From Clostridiales bacterium (GTDB taxonomy: Bacteria; Bacillota; Clostridia; Lachnospirales; Lachnospiraceae): 64,000 nucleotides of DNA. This document shows positions 7,665 through 16,583 of this stretch, in pieces; position 1 is the first letter of the stretch, and the number at the start of each line of letters is the position of its first letter. The notes under the pieces were generated by a model. It was given only the letters and a program-made list of their open reading frames with translations. It ran no database searches and had not been told where the DNA came from. The translations under genes and the position numbers were made by a program. Where the stretch lies: contig QAKV01000033.1 of NCBI GenBank assembly GCA_003343625.1, positions 1 to 64,000 of the forward strand, in the 5' to 3' direction.

Positions 7665-7701
7665 GAAAGCGAAGATGCGGGAAGAAAAAAGGGAACTGCG
7701 G

Positions 7702-7725
7702 CCTTGCGTGCCCGGGCACGCAAGG
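7702..7725. promoter_or_regulatory. Perfect 24-base palindrome, downstream operator or leader hairpin
   Basis: CCTTGCGTGCCC is followed by its exact reverse complement, centred between 7713 and 7714. It lies about 37 bases after the -10 box, within the transcribed leader, and contains the operator-like core shared with 7534-7546. No T tract follows, so it is not a simple terminator. Confidence 0.6.
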
Positions 7726-7802
7726 AGGGAGCAAAGCGCGGGGCACGGGATGCTGCGGGATCTTTTTTTCGGAACTCAAAACACGGCGTAAGGAGGCAGA
7801 AG

Positions 7803-9272
7803 ATGTATTATATCGGCATTGATCTGGGCACATCGGCGGTGAAGCTTTTGCTGATGGAAAGCGGAGGAGGGATCGCGAATGTGGTCTCCAGGGAATATCC
7901 GCTGTATTTTCCCCATCCGGGCTGGTCGGAACAGAATCCTGAGGACTGGTTTGAACAGACCATGGAGGGGATGAAGGAACTGCTGGCGGGCTTCGACGCG
8001 GAGCAGGTGGCGGGCATCAGCTTCGGCGGCCAGATGCACGGGCTGGTCATTCTGGATGATCAGGATCGGGTTATCCGCCCGGCGATTTTATGGAACGACG
8101 GAAGGACGTCCGAGGAGAACGACTATCTCAACCAGGTGATCGGGAAAGAGCGTCTGTCCGCCTGTACGGCGAACATCTCTTTCACCGGTTTTACGGCGCC
8201 CAAGATCCTCTGGGTAAAGAACAGGGAGCCGGAGAATTTCGCCCGGATCGCAAAGATCATGCTGCCGAAAGACTATCTGGCATATCGGCTTACCGGCGTG
8301 CACTGCACGGACGTTTCCGACGCCTCCGGCATGCTGTTGTTCGATGTGAAGAACCGCTGCTGGTCTCCCGAGATGTGCGAGATCTGCGGCGTGAAGGAAG
8401 GCCAGCTGGCGAAAGTGTATGAGAGCTATGAGGTGGTGGGGACAGTGCTCCCCGATATCGCGGAGCAGCTGGGCCTTTCCGACCGTGTGAAGGTGGCAGC
8501 GGGGGCCGGGGATAACGCGGCTGCCGCAGTGGGCACCGGCACAGTAGGAGACGGCATGTGCAACATTTCCCTGGGCACCAGCGGGACGATCTTCATTTCC
8601 TCCGAGAAGTTCGGCGTGGACAAAAATAACGCTCTTCACGCTTTCGCCCACGCGGATGGACATTATCATCTGATGGGCTGCATGCTCAGCGCCGCTTCCT
8701 GCAACAAGTGGTGGATGGACGATATTCTGGGCACTTCGGATTATGCGAAGGAGCAGGCGCAGATCGAAAAACTGGGAGAGAACCACGTGTTCTTTCTCCC
8801 CTACCTGATGGGAGAGCGATCCCCCCACAACGACCCCGACGCCAGAGGGACCTTTATCGGAATGACCATGGATACCAGCCGGGCGGACATGACTCAGGCG
8901 GTGCTGGAAGGCGTGGCTTTCGCCCTCAGGGATTCCTTCGAAGTGGCGCGGTCTCTGGGGATTTCCATCGAGCGAACCAAGATCTGTGGCGGCGGCGCCA
9001 AGAGCCCTCTGTGGAAAAAGATCATCGCCAACGTGATGAACATCAAGGTGGATGTGCAAGAGAGCGAAGAGGGGCCCGGATACGGAGGCGCCATCCTGGC
9101 GGCCGTGGCCTGTGGCGAGTACGGCAGCGTTCAGGAAGCGGCCAAAAAACTGGTGAAGGTGGTGGACACCGTGGAACCGGACCCGGAGCTGGCAGCGAAA
9201 TACGAGGCCCGCTACGCGCAGTTCAGACAGATCTATCCGGCGGTGAAAGCGCTGTTTCCGAAACTGAAATAA
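7803..9272 (+). CDS. xylB: Xylulokinase (FGGY family)
   Basis: The 489-aa product phosphorylates D-xylulose to xylulose 5-phosphate in the cytosol, feeding the pentose phosphate pathway. FGGY hallmarks are present: GIDLGTSAVKLLLM at the N-terminus, GISFGGQMHGLV, RPAILWNDGRT, the GTSGTIFIS phosphate loop, LPYLMGERSPHNDPDARG and the C-terminal KICGGGAKSPLWKKIIANV. AAGGAGG precedes ATG 7803. It is the first gene of an operon with DUF4867, a ketol isomerase and a GH3 glycosidase, under the LacI-type regulator upstream. A different kinase specificity within FGGY is possible, but the length and motifs fit XylB. Confidence 0.92.
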   Translation: MYYIGIDLGTSAVKLLLMESGGGIANVVSREYPLYFPHPGWSEQNPEDWFEQTMEGMKELLAGFDAEQVAGISFGGQMHGLVILDDQDRVIRPAILWNDGRTSEENDYLNQVIGKERLSACTANISFTGFTAPKILWVKNREPENFARIAKIMLPKDYLAYRLTGVHCTDVSDASGMLLFDVKNRCWSPEMCEICGVKEGQLAKVYESYEVVGTVLPDIAEQLGLSDRVKVAAGAGDNAAAAVGTGTVGDGMCNISLGTSGTIFISSEKFGVDKNNALHAFAHADGHYHLMGCMLSAASCNKWWMDDILGTSDYAKEQAQIEKLGENHVFFLPYLMGERSPHNDPDARGTFIGMTMDTSRADMTQAVLEGVAFALRDSFEVARSLGISIERTKICGGGAKSPLWKKIIANVMNIKVDVQESEEGPGYGGAILAAVACGEYGSVQEAAKKLVKVVDTVEPDPELAAKYEARYAQFRQIYPAVKALFPKLK

Positions 9273-9329
9273 GGGGGGATCCCGGCGGGGATTCTTCGAT
9301 AAAATCAAGGATACAGGAGGTATACGAAC

Positions 9330-9947
9330 ATGAAAATCGTGGAAGTGACGGATCCTTCTTTCGCGAAGTACGGAAGGATCATCGAAGACCTGGACACGGC
9401 GGAACTCGTCAATGCCATGGAGAAGACTCCGCTGCCCGAGGATGTGGTGTATGAGCCTTCGGAGGCATCGCTGGAGGAGCTCCCCATTTTTTCGGTATTG
9501 AGAGATCAGCTGTACGGGGAGCTGCCCATCCAGGTGGGGTACTGCAACGGGCACAACAAAAAGCTCAATGCCCTGGAATACCACAGGAGTTCCGAGATCG
9601 ATATTGCGGCCACGGAGCTGATCCTGCTTCTCGGGCAGCAGCAGGATATCAGGGCGGATTTTACCTATGACACTGCGAAAGCGGAGGCCTTTTTCGTGCC
9701 CGCAGGCACTGCGGTGGAGCTGTATGCAACAACCCTGCACTACGCGCCCTGTCAGGTGAAGGAGAGCGGGTTCCGCTGCGCTATCGTCCTGCCCAAAGAT
9801 ACGAACCTTCCGTTGGATTGTGCCCATGAAGGCGGGGAAGACGGCCATCTGACAGCCAAAAACAAGTGGCTTTTGGGGCATCCGGAAGGCGGCCTGCCGG
9901 AAGGAAGCCCCATGGGGCTGGTGGGGGAAAATCTGACGGTGGACTGA
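9330..9947 (+). CDS. DUF4867 family protein
   Basis: The 205-aa cytosolic product looks like a cupin-type fold: a GHNKKLNALEYHRSSEI segment provides His and Glu residues that could hold a metal, and VPAGTAVELYATTLHYAP resembles a second cupin motif. I recognise it as DUF4867, a family with no function known to me. Its place between xylulokinase and a sugar isomerase suggests a role in handling the same pentose, for example as an epimerase or isomerase. AGGAGG lies upstream of ATG 9330; the gap to xylB is 57 bases. Confidence 0.75.
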   Translation: MKIVEVTDPSFAKYGRIIEDLDTAELVNAMEKTPLPEDVVYEPSEASLEELPIFSVLRDQLYGELPIQVGYCNGHNKKLNALEYHRSSEIDIAATELILLLGQQQDIRADFTYDTAKAEAFFVPAGTAVELYATTLHYAPCQVKESGFRCAIVLPKDTNLPLDCAHEGGEDGHLTAKNKWLLGHPEGGLPEGSPMGLVGENLTVD

Positions 9948-10021
9948 TCCCCACGGAACGATAAATTCGGTTTACAGATAATAAAATAATATATTGAGAT
10001 AAAAATCAGGAGGAGAAGACA

Positions 10022-11500
10022 ATGAACAACATTCCCGTTGAAAAGATCGGTATCGTGGCGGTGAGCCGCGACTGTTTCCCCATGACCCTGTCCGTTTCCA
10101 GAAGGCAGGCCGTGGTCAGGGCGTATCGCGAAAAGTATGGCGATATCTATGAATGTCCGGTCTGCATCGAAAACGAAAAAGACATGAGAAAGGCATTGGC
10201 GGACATCCGGGAAGCGGGCTGCAACGCGCTGGTGGTATATCTGGGCAACTTCGGTCCCGAGACTCCCGAAACGCTGCTGATCAAGGAGTTCGAAGGCCCT
10301 TCCATGGTGGTTGCCGCTGCAGAAGAGACCGGCAATAACTTAATCGACGGCAGAGGGGATGCGTACTGCGGCGTCTTAAACTGCAGCTATAACCTGCGCC
10401 TGCGCAACTTAAAGGCTTATATTCCGGAGTACCCTGTGGGCACCGCTGCGGACTGCGCGGATATGATTCACGAATTCGGCCCCATCGCCAGAGCGATTCT
10501 GGGGCTGAGAAACCTGAAGATCATCTCCTTCGGCCCCCGCCCCATGGATTTCATGGCGTGCAATGCGCCCATTAAGCAGCTGTTCAACCTGGGCGTTGAA
10601 ATTCAGGAAAATTCCGAGCTGGATCTATTCGAAGCGTTCAACAAGCACGCCGGAGACGAACGGATTGCGGCTGTGGCGGCGGATATGGCAGCGGAGCTGG
10701 GAGAGGGCAACAAAAAGCCCGAAATCCTGAACAGGCTGGCGCAGTACGAGATCACTTTGCTGGATTGGATCGAATCCAACAAGGGCAGCCGTGAGTACGT
10801 GGCTTTGGCCAATAAATGCTGGCCCGCGTTCCAGACTCAGTTCGGTTTCGTGCCCTGCTATGTGAACAGCCGTCTGACCAGGCGCGGCATTCCGGTATCC
10901 TGCGAAGTGGATATCTACGGCGCGCTGAGCGAGTACATCGGCACCGTGATCAGCCAGGATGCGGTGACCCTTCTGGATATCAACAACTCCGTACCTGCGG
11001 ACATGTACGAGGCTGAGATCAAGGGCAAGTATGGCAGCTATACGCTGAAGGATACATTTATGGGCTTCCACTGCGGCAACACTCCTTCCAACAAGTTGGC
11101 ATTCTGCGAGATGAAGTTCCAGAGGATTATGGCGAGAACTTTGCCGGAAGAAGTGACCCAGGGCACTCTGGAGGGCGATATCGCTGCGGGCGACATCACC
11201 TTCTATCGTCTGCAGAGCACTTCCGACGCGAAGCTGAGAGCGTATATCGCACAGGGCGAAGTGCTGCCTGTAGCGACTCGTTCCTTCGGCGCCATCGGCG
11301 TGTTCGCTATCCCGGAAATGGGGCGGTTTTATCGCCACGTGCTGATCGAGAAGAACTATCCTCACCACGGGGCGGTGGCTTTCGGACATTTCGGGAAAAC
11401 GCTGTATGAAGTATTCAAATACATCGGTGTGGAGCCGGAAGAAATCAATTTCAACCAGCCCAAAGGGATGATGTATCCCACCGAAAATCCTTTCGCATAA
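10022..11500 (+). CDS. L-fucose/L-arabinose isomerase family protein
   Basis: The 492-aa product belongs to the FucI/AraA fold, which interconverts aldoses and ketoses with a divalent metal. The N-terminal domain (IGIVAVSRDCFP, EDMRKALADIREAGCNALVVYLGNFGPE) and the middle segment (QTQFGFVPCYVNSRLTRRGIPVSCEVDIYGALSEY) are typical. Conserved Glu and Asp residues there and the late YPHHGAVAFGH histidines are probable metal or substrate ligands. It would supply the ketose for the upstream kinase. The true substrate could be xylose, arabinose, lyxose or a deoxy sugar; the sequence alone does not decide. GGAGGAG precedes the start. Confidence 0.85.
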   Translation: MNNIPVEKIGIVAVSRDCFPMTLSVSRRQAVVRAYREKYGDIYECPVCIENEKDMRKALADIREAGCNALVVYLGNFGPETPETLLIKEFEGPSMVVAAAEETGNNLIDGRGDAYCGVLNCSYNLRLRNLKAYIPEYPVGTAADCADMIHEFGPIARAILGLRNLKIISFGPRPMDFMACNAPIKQLFNLGVEIQENSELDLFEAFNKHAGDERIAAVAADMAAELGEGNKKPEILNRLAQYEITLLDWIESNKGSREYVALANKCWPAFQTQFGFVPCYVNSRLTRRGIPVSCEVDIYGALSEYIGTVISQDAVTLLDINNSVPADMYEAEIKGKYGSYTLKDTFMGFHCGNTPSNKLAFCEMKFQRIMARTLPEEVTQGTLEGDIAAGDITFYRLQSTSDAKLRAYIAQGEVLPVATRSFGAIGVFAIPEMGRFYRHVLIEKNYPHHGAVAFGHFGKTLYEVFKYIGVEPEEINFNQPKGMMYPTENPFA

Positions 11501-11558
11501 TGAATTATTTTCGACGGGGCCGCGGTGTTGCGGCCCCTGGGATCCGGAGGACGACAGC

Positions 11559-13688
11559 ATGAGTAAATACAGAAAACGGGCGGAGGAGCTCGTGGCGCAG
11601 ATGACGCTGGAAGAGAAAGTGAGTCAGACCCTCTATAATGCGCCAGCCATCGAACGGCTGGGCATCCCTGCCTATAACTGGTGGAACGAGGCGCTGCACG
11701 GCGTGGCCAGAGCGGGCACAGCTACGGTATTCCCGCAGGCTATCGGCGTAGCGGCCGCTTTTGACGAGGATCTGGTGGGCGAGATGGCGAAAGTCATCGC
11801 GGAAGAAGGAAGGGCGAAATACAACGCTCAGAAAAAAGCGGGGGATCGGGACATTTACAAAGGGCTCACATTCTGGGCGCCCAATGTGAATATTTTCAGG
11901 GATCCCCGCTGGGGCAGAGGACAGGAGACTTACGGGGAGGATCCGTATCTGACTTCCCGCCTGGGCGTGCGGTTCGTGGAAGGGTTGCAGGGGGACGATC
12001 CGGATTACATGAAAGCGGCGGCCTGCGCCAAACATTTCGCGGTGCATTCCGGGCCGGAAAATGTGAGGCACTCCTTCGATGCCAAAGCCTCCAAACAGGA
12101 TATGTATGAAACCTACCTGCCGGCGTTCAAGGCCTGCGTTCAGGAGGCGAAGGTGGAGGCCGTAATGGGCGCTTACAACCGGACCAACGGGGAGCCCTGC
12201 TGTGGCAGCAAGACGTTGCTTTCGGATATCCTGCGGGACGAATGGGGGTTCGAAGGCCATGTGGTCAGCGACTGCTGGGCGGTTATGGACTTCCACGAAA
12301 ATCACAGGATCACCAAAAGCGAGAAGGAATCCGCAGCCATGGCTATGAATAACGGCTGCGACTTAAACTGCGGCTGCGCCTTCCGTTCCCTGCGGGATGC
12401 GGTGAAGGGCGGCTATGTGGAGGAATCCCGTCTGGACGAGGCGGTCATCCGGCTGATGGAAACCCGGCTGAAGCTGGGGATGTTCGAGGAGGAAGGGAAA
12501 GTCCCTTTCGACAGCATTTCTTATGACAGGGTGGACACTCCTCAAAACCGGGCGCTGAACTTAAAGATCGCGGAGAAAAGTCTGGTGCTTCTCAAAAACG
12601 AAAACGGCCTGCTTCCCTTAAACCCGGAAAAGATCGGCGCCATCGGCGTGATCGGGCCGAACGCGGACTCTCGCAAAGCCCTTGTGGGCAATTATGAGGG
12701 GACGGCGTCCCGGTACGTGACGGTGCTGGAAGGCATCCAGGATTATGTGGGCGATCGGGTTCGGGTCTTTTATTCCGAAGGCTGTCCGCTGTACGGGGAC
12801 AAGAGCACCGGATTGGCGACGGCAGGGGATCGTCTCTCCGAGGTGAGGGCAGTGTGCGAAGTCAGCGATGTGATTGTGGCCGTGATGGGACTGGATGCGG
12901 ACATCGAAGGAGAGCAGGGCGATGCCGGAAACGAATTCGCCGGCGGCGATAAGCCGGATCTGAATTATCCCGGCCTGCAGCCCGAGGTGCTGCGCATCGC
13001 GGTGGAAAGCGGCAAGCCTGTGATCCTGGTTTCCCTGACCGGTTCCGCCATGGCCTTAAGCTGGGAGGACGAACATATTCCGGCCATCCTGCAGGCATGG
13101 TACCCCGGAGCACAGGGCGGCCATGCGGTGGCCCGGGTGTTGTTCGGGGAAAGCTGTCCGGAAGGAAAGCTGCCCGTGACATTTTACCGCACTGCGGAAG
13201 AATTGCCGGAGTTTACGGACTATTCCATGCAGGGCAGAACCTATCGTTACATGAAGCAGGACGCGCTCTATCCGTTCGGATACGGCCTTTCCTATACCCG
13301 GTTCGAACAGGGGAAGGCGGAGGTTTCAAAAGAGAGCATCGAGGCCGGCGGCTGCGTGGAGCTGCGCGTTTCCGTGAAGAATACAGGGATGATGGCGGGA
13401 GGACAGACCGTACAGGTTTACGTGAAAGCCCTGCGGGAAGGCACGCCTAATCCACAGCTCAAAGGGCTCAAAAAAGTATTCCTCCAGCCGGGCGGAGAAA
13501 CGCAGGTATGCATCTCGCTGCCGGATACAGCGTTCGCGTTGTACGATGAGGATGGGCGCCGGATGCTGGAAGCCGGGGAGTATGCGGTTTATGTCGGGAT
13601 GCAGCAGCCGGATGAGCGCAGCGCGATCCTTATGGGACAGAGACCCGAAAAAATCGCGATTACCTGCGCGCAAACCGTTCAGCTGTAA
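11559..13688 (+). CDS. GH3 beta-glycosidase, probably beta-xylosidase
   Basis: The 709-aa product lacks a signal peptide, so it should act on imported oligosaccharides. The GH3 N-domain includes YNWWNEALHGVARAGTATVF, WAPNVNIFRDPRWGRGQETYGEDP and KHFAVHSGPE; the nucleophile Asp lies in GHVVSDCWAVMDF. A GH3 C-domain follows (IGVIGPNADSR, VAVMGLDADIEGE), then a fibronectin-III-like domain (VSVKNTGMMAGGQTVQVYV). The WWNEALHGV signature is usual in xylosidase/arabinosidase members. It is the last gene of the pentose operon, releasing xylose or arabinose for the isomerase and kinase. CGGAGGA precedes ATG 11559. Confidence 0.9.
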   Translation: MSKYRKRAEELVAQMTLEEKVSQTLYNAPAIERLGIPAYNWWNEALHGVARAGTATVFPQAIGVAAAFDEDLVGEMAKVIAEEGRAKYNAQKKAGDRDIYKGLTFWAPNVNIFRDPRWGRGQETYGEDPYLTSRLGVRFVEGLQGDDPDYMKAAACAKHFAVHSGPENVRHSFDAKASKQDMYETYLPAFKACVQEAKVEAVMGAYNRTNGEPCCGSKTLLSDILRDEWGFEGHVVSDCWAVMDFHENHRITKSEKESAAMAMNNGCDLNCGCAFRSLRDAVKGGYVEESRLDEAVIRLMETRLKLGMFEEEGKVPFDSISYDRVDTPQNRALNLKIAEKSLVLLKNENGLLPLNPEKIGAIGVIGPNADSRKALVGNYEGTASRYVTVLEGIQDYVGDRVRVFYSEGCPLYGDKSTGLATAGDRLSEVRAVCEVSDVIVAVMGLDADIEGEQGDAGNEFAGGDKPDLNYPGLQPEVLRIAVESGKPVILVSLTGSAMALSWEDEHIPAILQAWYPGAQGGHAVARVLFGESCPEGKLPVTFYRTAEELPEFTDYSMQGRTYRYMKQDALYPFGYGLSYTRFEQGKAEVSKESIEAGGCVELRVSVKNTGMMAGGQTVQVYVKALREGTPNPQLKGLKKVFLQPGGETQVCISLPDTAFALYDEDGRRMLEAGEYAVYVGMQQPDERSAILMGQRPEKIAITCAQTVQL

Positions 13689-13698
13689 AAGGAAACCT

Positions 13699-14412
13699 TC
13701 ACCGGCATCCGGAGCGGATCCGATCGAGAAAAAAGCGAAAAACCAGGCTGCCGTCGATGGCATCCGGGCGAAAGAAGCGGCCGCAAAGCCGCTCCGGATG
13801 CCACTGCAGCCCGAAGATGGGAAGGGTTTTGTGGACGATTCCCTCGATTACGCCGTCATCGCATCGCTGGATGACGGCGATTTTTGTGCTGCTGTTTTCC
13901 GCGGTTCCTCCGGTTCCTGCAGGAAAGCGCAGGCCCTGGTGATGGGCGCTGTTGATCGTCGGGCAGGCTCCATAAAGAAGATCGAGAAAACTGCCGGGAA
14001 CCGTTTGAGAGGGATGGATCTGGTCATACTTCAGATAACGGTGTTTTTGGGCGGTAGGAAGATGCTGACAGAATCCTGCGCCGAAATACAGTCCGATCAG
14101 CTGCATTCCCTTGCAGATGCCGAGGATGGGCTTTTGCAGGCGGACGAAGCTGTCCAGCAACCGCAGCTGCTTTTCATCCAGGGCGGAATCGGGAGGAGAA
14201 CAGGCTGGATCCAGAGGCGGATGGCCCGGCAGAAAGGAAGGATCGATGTCCCCTCCTCCGGGCAAAATAAGGGCATCCCATTTCCCGGCCGCGTCGAGGG
14301 ACAGGGAGACTTCGATTTCCAAAAGATCCGCCGGGGCCAAAGCCGCTGCCAGCCGCAGGGCAGCTTCATAATTTCCGGTCTGCCCGGGCAGACCGGCGAT
14401 GCCGATTTTCAT
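13699..14412 (-). CDS. Gamma-glutamyl-gamma-aminobutyrate hydrolase family (class I glutamine amidotransferase, C26)
   Basis: The 237-aa product has the class I amidotransferase triad: Cys in ILGICKGMQ, His in GLQWHPERL and the following Glu. ALILPGGGDIDPSF and SAHHQGLR are typical of the PuuD-like C26 branch, which hydrolyses gamma-glutamyl bonds in small molecules. It is shorter than PuuD but complete. It converges on the GH3 gene with only 10 bases between stop codons, and diverges from sdaAB, so it is a single-gene unit. The physiological substrate is not evident. Confidence 0.85.
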   Translation of the reverse strand: MKIGIAGLPGQTGNYEAALRLAAALAPADLLEIEVSLSLDAAGKWDALILPGGGDIDPSFLPGHPPLDPACSPPDSALDEKQLRLLDSFVRLQKPILGICKGMQLIGLYFGAGFCQHLPTAQKHRYLKYDQIHPSQTVPGSFLDLLYGACPTINSAHHQGLRFPAGTGGTAENSSTKIAVIQRCDDGVIEGIVHKTLPIFGLQWHPERLCGRFFRPDAIDGSLVFRFFLDRIRSGCR

Positions 14413-14507
14413 TTTCGGTTGAGCTCCTTTCCATTTCCTGTTATATTATATGATACCAGAAACGAAAACAGGAGAAAGCAGCCCCACAGGGCGGAGGTTT
14501 TTAGAAT

Positions 14508-15167
14508 ATGAATATTCTGGATATTATCGGGCCGGTGATGGTGGGGCCGTCCAGTTCCCACACGGCGGGCGCAGCGAGGATCGGGCAGGTGGCCCGCAAA
14601 CTGTTGGGCGAGGAGGTGCGCTCGGCAAAGATTTTGCTGCACGGTTCTTTTCTGGCCACCGGAAAGGGGCACGGTACGGATCGTGCGCTGGTGGCAGGGC
14701 TTCTGGGACTTTCCGTGGACGACAGGCGGATTCCGGACAGCTTTGATCTGGCAAAAGAGCGGGGAATGGATTTCGAGATCGGCGGCATCAGCCTGCCGGA
14801 CGCTCATCCTAATTCCGTGAAGCTGGAAGTGAAGTCCGAAAGCGGACGGAAGCTGGAGCTGGTGGCCGCGTCTATCGGCGGAGGCAGGATCCGGATTTGT
14901 GAGATCGACGGACTTCGGGCCGATTTTTCGGCAGAATCCCCAACGGTGGTGGTGTTCAATCAGGACAGGCCCGGCTGCATCGTCAAGGTCACCTCACGGC
15001 TGGGCAGCGCAGGGGTCAATATCGCCACCATGCAGGTTTACCGGGACGAAAGGGGCGGCCACGCGGTGATGGTGATCGAGGTGGATCAGCAGCTGCCGGA
15101 AGGCTGTATCGAGAGGCTGGAACAGGAAGAGGGCATTGAAAAAGTGATTTATCTTTGCATGGATTGA
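14508..15167 (+). CDS. sdaAB: L-serine ammonia-lyase, iron-sulfur-dependent, beta subunit
   Basis: The 219-aa product is one half of the two-subunit, [4Fe-4S]-dependent serine dehydratase that turns L-serine into pyruvate and ammonia. The N-terminal domain has the family motif IGPVMVGPSSSHTAGAARIG and FLATGKGHGTDRALVAG. The C-terminal ACT domain (CIVKVTSRLGSAGVNIATMQVYR) probably senses serine. GGAGG precedes ATG 14508. The alpha subunit starts 11 bases after the stop, so the two are co-translated from one message. Confidence 0.95.
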   Translation: MNILDIIGPVMVGPSSSHTAGAARIGQVARKLLGEEVRSAKILLHGSFLATGKGHGTDRALVAGLLGLSVDDRRIPDSFDLAKERGMDFEIGGISLPDAHPNSVKLEVKSESGRKLELVAASIGGGRIRICEIDGLRADFSAESPTVVVFNQDRPGCIVKVTSRLGSAGVNIATMQVYRDERGGHAVMVIEVDQQLPEGCIERLEQEEGIEKVIYLCMD

Positions 15168-15178
15168 TGGAGGAGAAT

Positions 15179-16048
15179 ATGCATCGGTCGTTAGCGGATC
15201 TCTGCCGGAAGGCGGAAGAAGAAAACAGGAATTTCTGGGAGGTGGTACTGGAGGATGACTGCCGGGAAAGGCAGCTGTCTCCGGAGGCCTCCTTTGCGCA
15301 GATGCGCGCCATGTACCGGGCCATGAAGGACGCGGACGCATCCTACGATCCGACGTTGTATTCCAGGAGCGGGCTGACGGGACGGGACGGCGGAAAGATG
15401 CAGCAGTACGTGGATGAACACGAGACGATCTGCGGACCGTTTCTGGGACGCGTGATAGAAAAGGCGCTGAAAATGGGAGAATCCAACGCGTGCATGAAGC
15501 GAATCGTGGCGGCGCCCACAGCCGGAGCCTGCGGGGTGGTTCCGGCTGTGATGCTTCCCATGCAGGAGGCCTGCGGATATTCGGACGATGAGATGACCAG
15601 AGCCCTTTATGTGGCGGCCGGGATCGGCGGAGTCATCGCCTCCCGGGCCTTCATCTCCGGAGCTCAGGGCGGCTGCCAGGCGGAAGTGGGATCCGCCGCT
15701 TCCATGGCCGCCGGCGCGGCGGTCTATTTGCGGGGCGGAGATGCCTCCGCTATCGCCCACAGCGCGGCCATGGCCATGAAGAACCTTCTGGGTCTGGTAT
15801 GCGACCCGGTAGCAGGGCTGGTGGAAGTGCCCTGTGTCAAGCGCAATGTGGCCGGTGCGGTGGTGGCCCTGTCGGCAGCGGATATGGCGCTGGCGGGTAT
15901 CCGCAGCAAGATCCCGCCGGACGAGGTCATCGATGCCATGCGCAGCGTGGGGCAGAATATGCCGGTCTGCGTGCGGGAAACCGGAGAAGGCGGATTGGCG
16001 GCTACCCCTGCCGGGGAGCGGATGAAGGACTATCTGACGCAGGGCTGA
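15179..16048 (+). CDS. sdaAA: L-serine ammonia-lyase, iron-sulfur-dependent, alpha subunit
   Basis: The 289-aa product is the catalytic, cluster-bearing subunit partner of SdaAB. Motifs include MKRIVAAPTAGACGVVPAV, AAGIGGVIASRAFISGAQGGCQAEVGSA and LVCDPVAGLVEVPCVKRN, which contain conserved cysteines able to ligate the oxygen-sensitive [4Fe-4S] cluster. I chose ATG 15179 because GGAGG lies six bases upstream; an earlier ATG at 15155 overlaps the sdaAB end and lacks a site. A terminator follows. Such an oxygen-labile enzyme fits an anaerobe. Confidence 0.95.
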   Translation: MHRSLADLCRKAEEENRNFWEVVLEDDCRERQLSPEASFAQMRAMYRAMKDADASYDPTLYSRSGLTGRDGGKMQQYVDEHETICGPFLGRVIEKALKMGESNACMKRIVAAPTAGACGVVPAVMLPMQEACGYSDDEMTRALYVAAGIGGVIASRAFISGAQGGCQAEVGSAASMAAGAAVYLRGGDASAIAHSAAMAMKNLLGLVCDPVAGLVEVPCVKRNVAGAVVALSAADMALAGIRSKIPPDEVIDAMRSVGQNMPVCVRETGEGGLAATPAGERMKDYLTQG

Positions 16049-16068
16049 AAGCTGCGGTTACTTTTTGC

Positions 16069-16094
16069 GGGCCGGTTGTAAATCGGCCCTTTTT
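16069..16094 (+). terminator. Terminator after sdaAA
   Basis: GGGCCG (16069-16074) pairs with CGGCCC (16084-16089) and is followed by five T residues. The -35 box of the next promoter lies in its loop. Confidence 0.8.
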
Positions 16095-16104
16095 ATGGTA
16101 AAAT
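16076..16104 (+). promoter_or_regulatory. Promoter of the hemerythrin-cobB genes
   Basis: TTGTAA (16076-16081) and TAAAAT (16099-16104) are 17 bases apart, overlapping the preceding terminator. The next start codon is 50 bases downstream. Confidence 0.6.
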
Positions 16105-16154
16105 TCTGACGAATCCAGAAACGATAAACTACGAAAGACGGAGAGGGCTAACGG

Positions 16155-16583
16155 ATGAAACGGATCAGGGAAGAGTATCGGACGGGACTGGAGCAGATTG
16201 ACGCGGAGCATGTGAAGCTTCTGGATTTGACGGATCAGGCCAGAAAGCTGTTCGAAGACGAGAACATGCTGTTTAAATGCGCGGATATCCGGAAGATCCT
16301 GGCGGGGCTGCAGACTTATACGGCGGAGCATTTCGCCCATGAAGAGGAGTATATGGAGTCCATCGGCTATGACGGGCTGGAATTGCAGAAAAAGCAGCAT
16401 CGCATATTCGAACAGAAGCTGGAGGAATTCACGGAACGGGTCTCTCATCTTTCCATCGGTACTCAGGACGATATGATTCGCGACCTGTTCGAATATCTGC
16501 AGCAATGGCTGCACGATCATATCAAGAAAGAGGATATGAAATATGTGGACTTCGGAAATGGAAAAACTCAGGAAAATCGTTGA
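16155..16583 (+). CDS. Bacteriohemerythrin
   Basis: The 142-aa four-helix protein has the hemerythrin ligand set in order: His in DAEHVKLL, His and Glu in HFAHEEEYM, His and Glu in HRIFEQKL, and WLHDHIKKED near the end. These would bind a di-iron centre that reversibly binds O2 or senses redox state. GGAGAGGG lies upstream of ATG 16155. The cobB gene starts inside its 3' end in another frame (41-base overlap), which suggests translational coupling. In an anaerobe it probably scavenges oxygen or protects iron-sulfur enzymes; that role is inferred. Confidence 0.9.
   Translation: MKRIREEYRTGLEQIDAEHVKLLDLTDQARKLFEDENMLFKCADIRKILAGLQTYTAEHFAHEEEYMESIGYDGLELQKKQHRIFEQKLEEFTERVSHLSIGTQDDMIRDLFEYLQQWLHDHIKKEDMKYVDFGNGKTQENR

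Noticed and set aside
8088..9881. 597-codon minus-strand open frame opposite xylB and DUF4867
   Set aside because: It is an antisense shadow caused by GC-rich codon use; no motifs.
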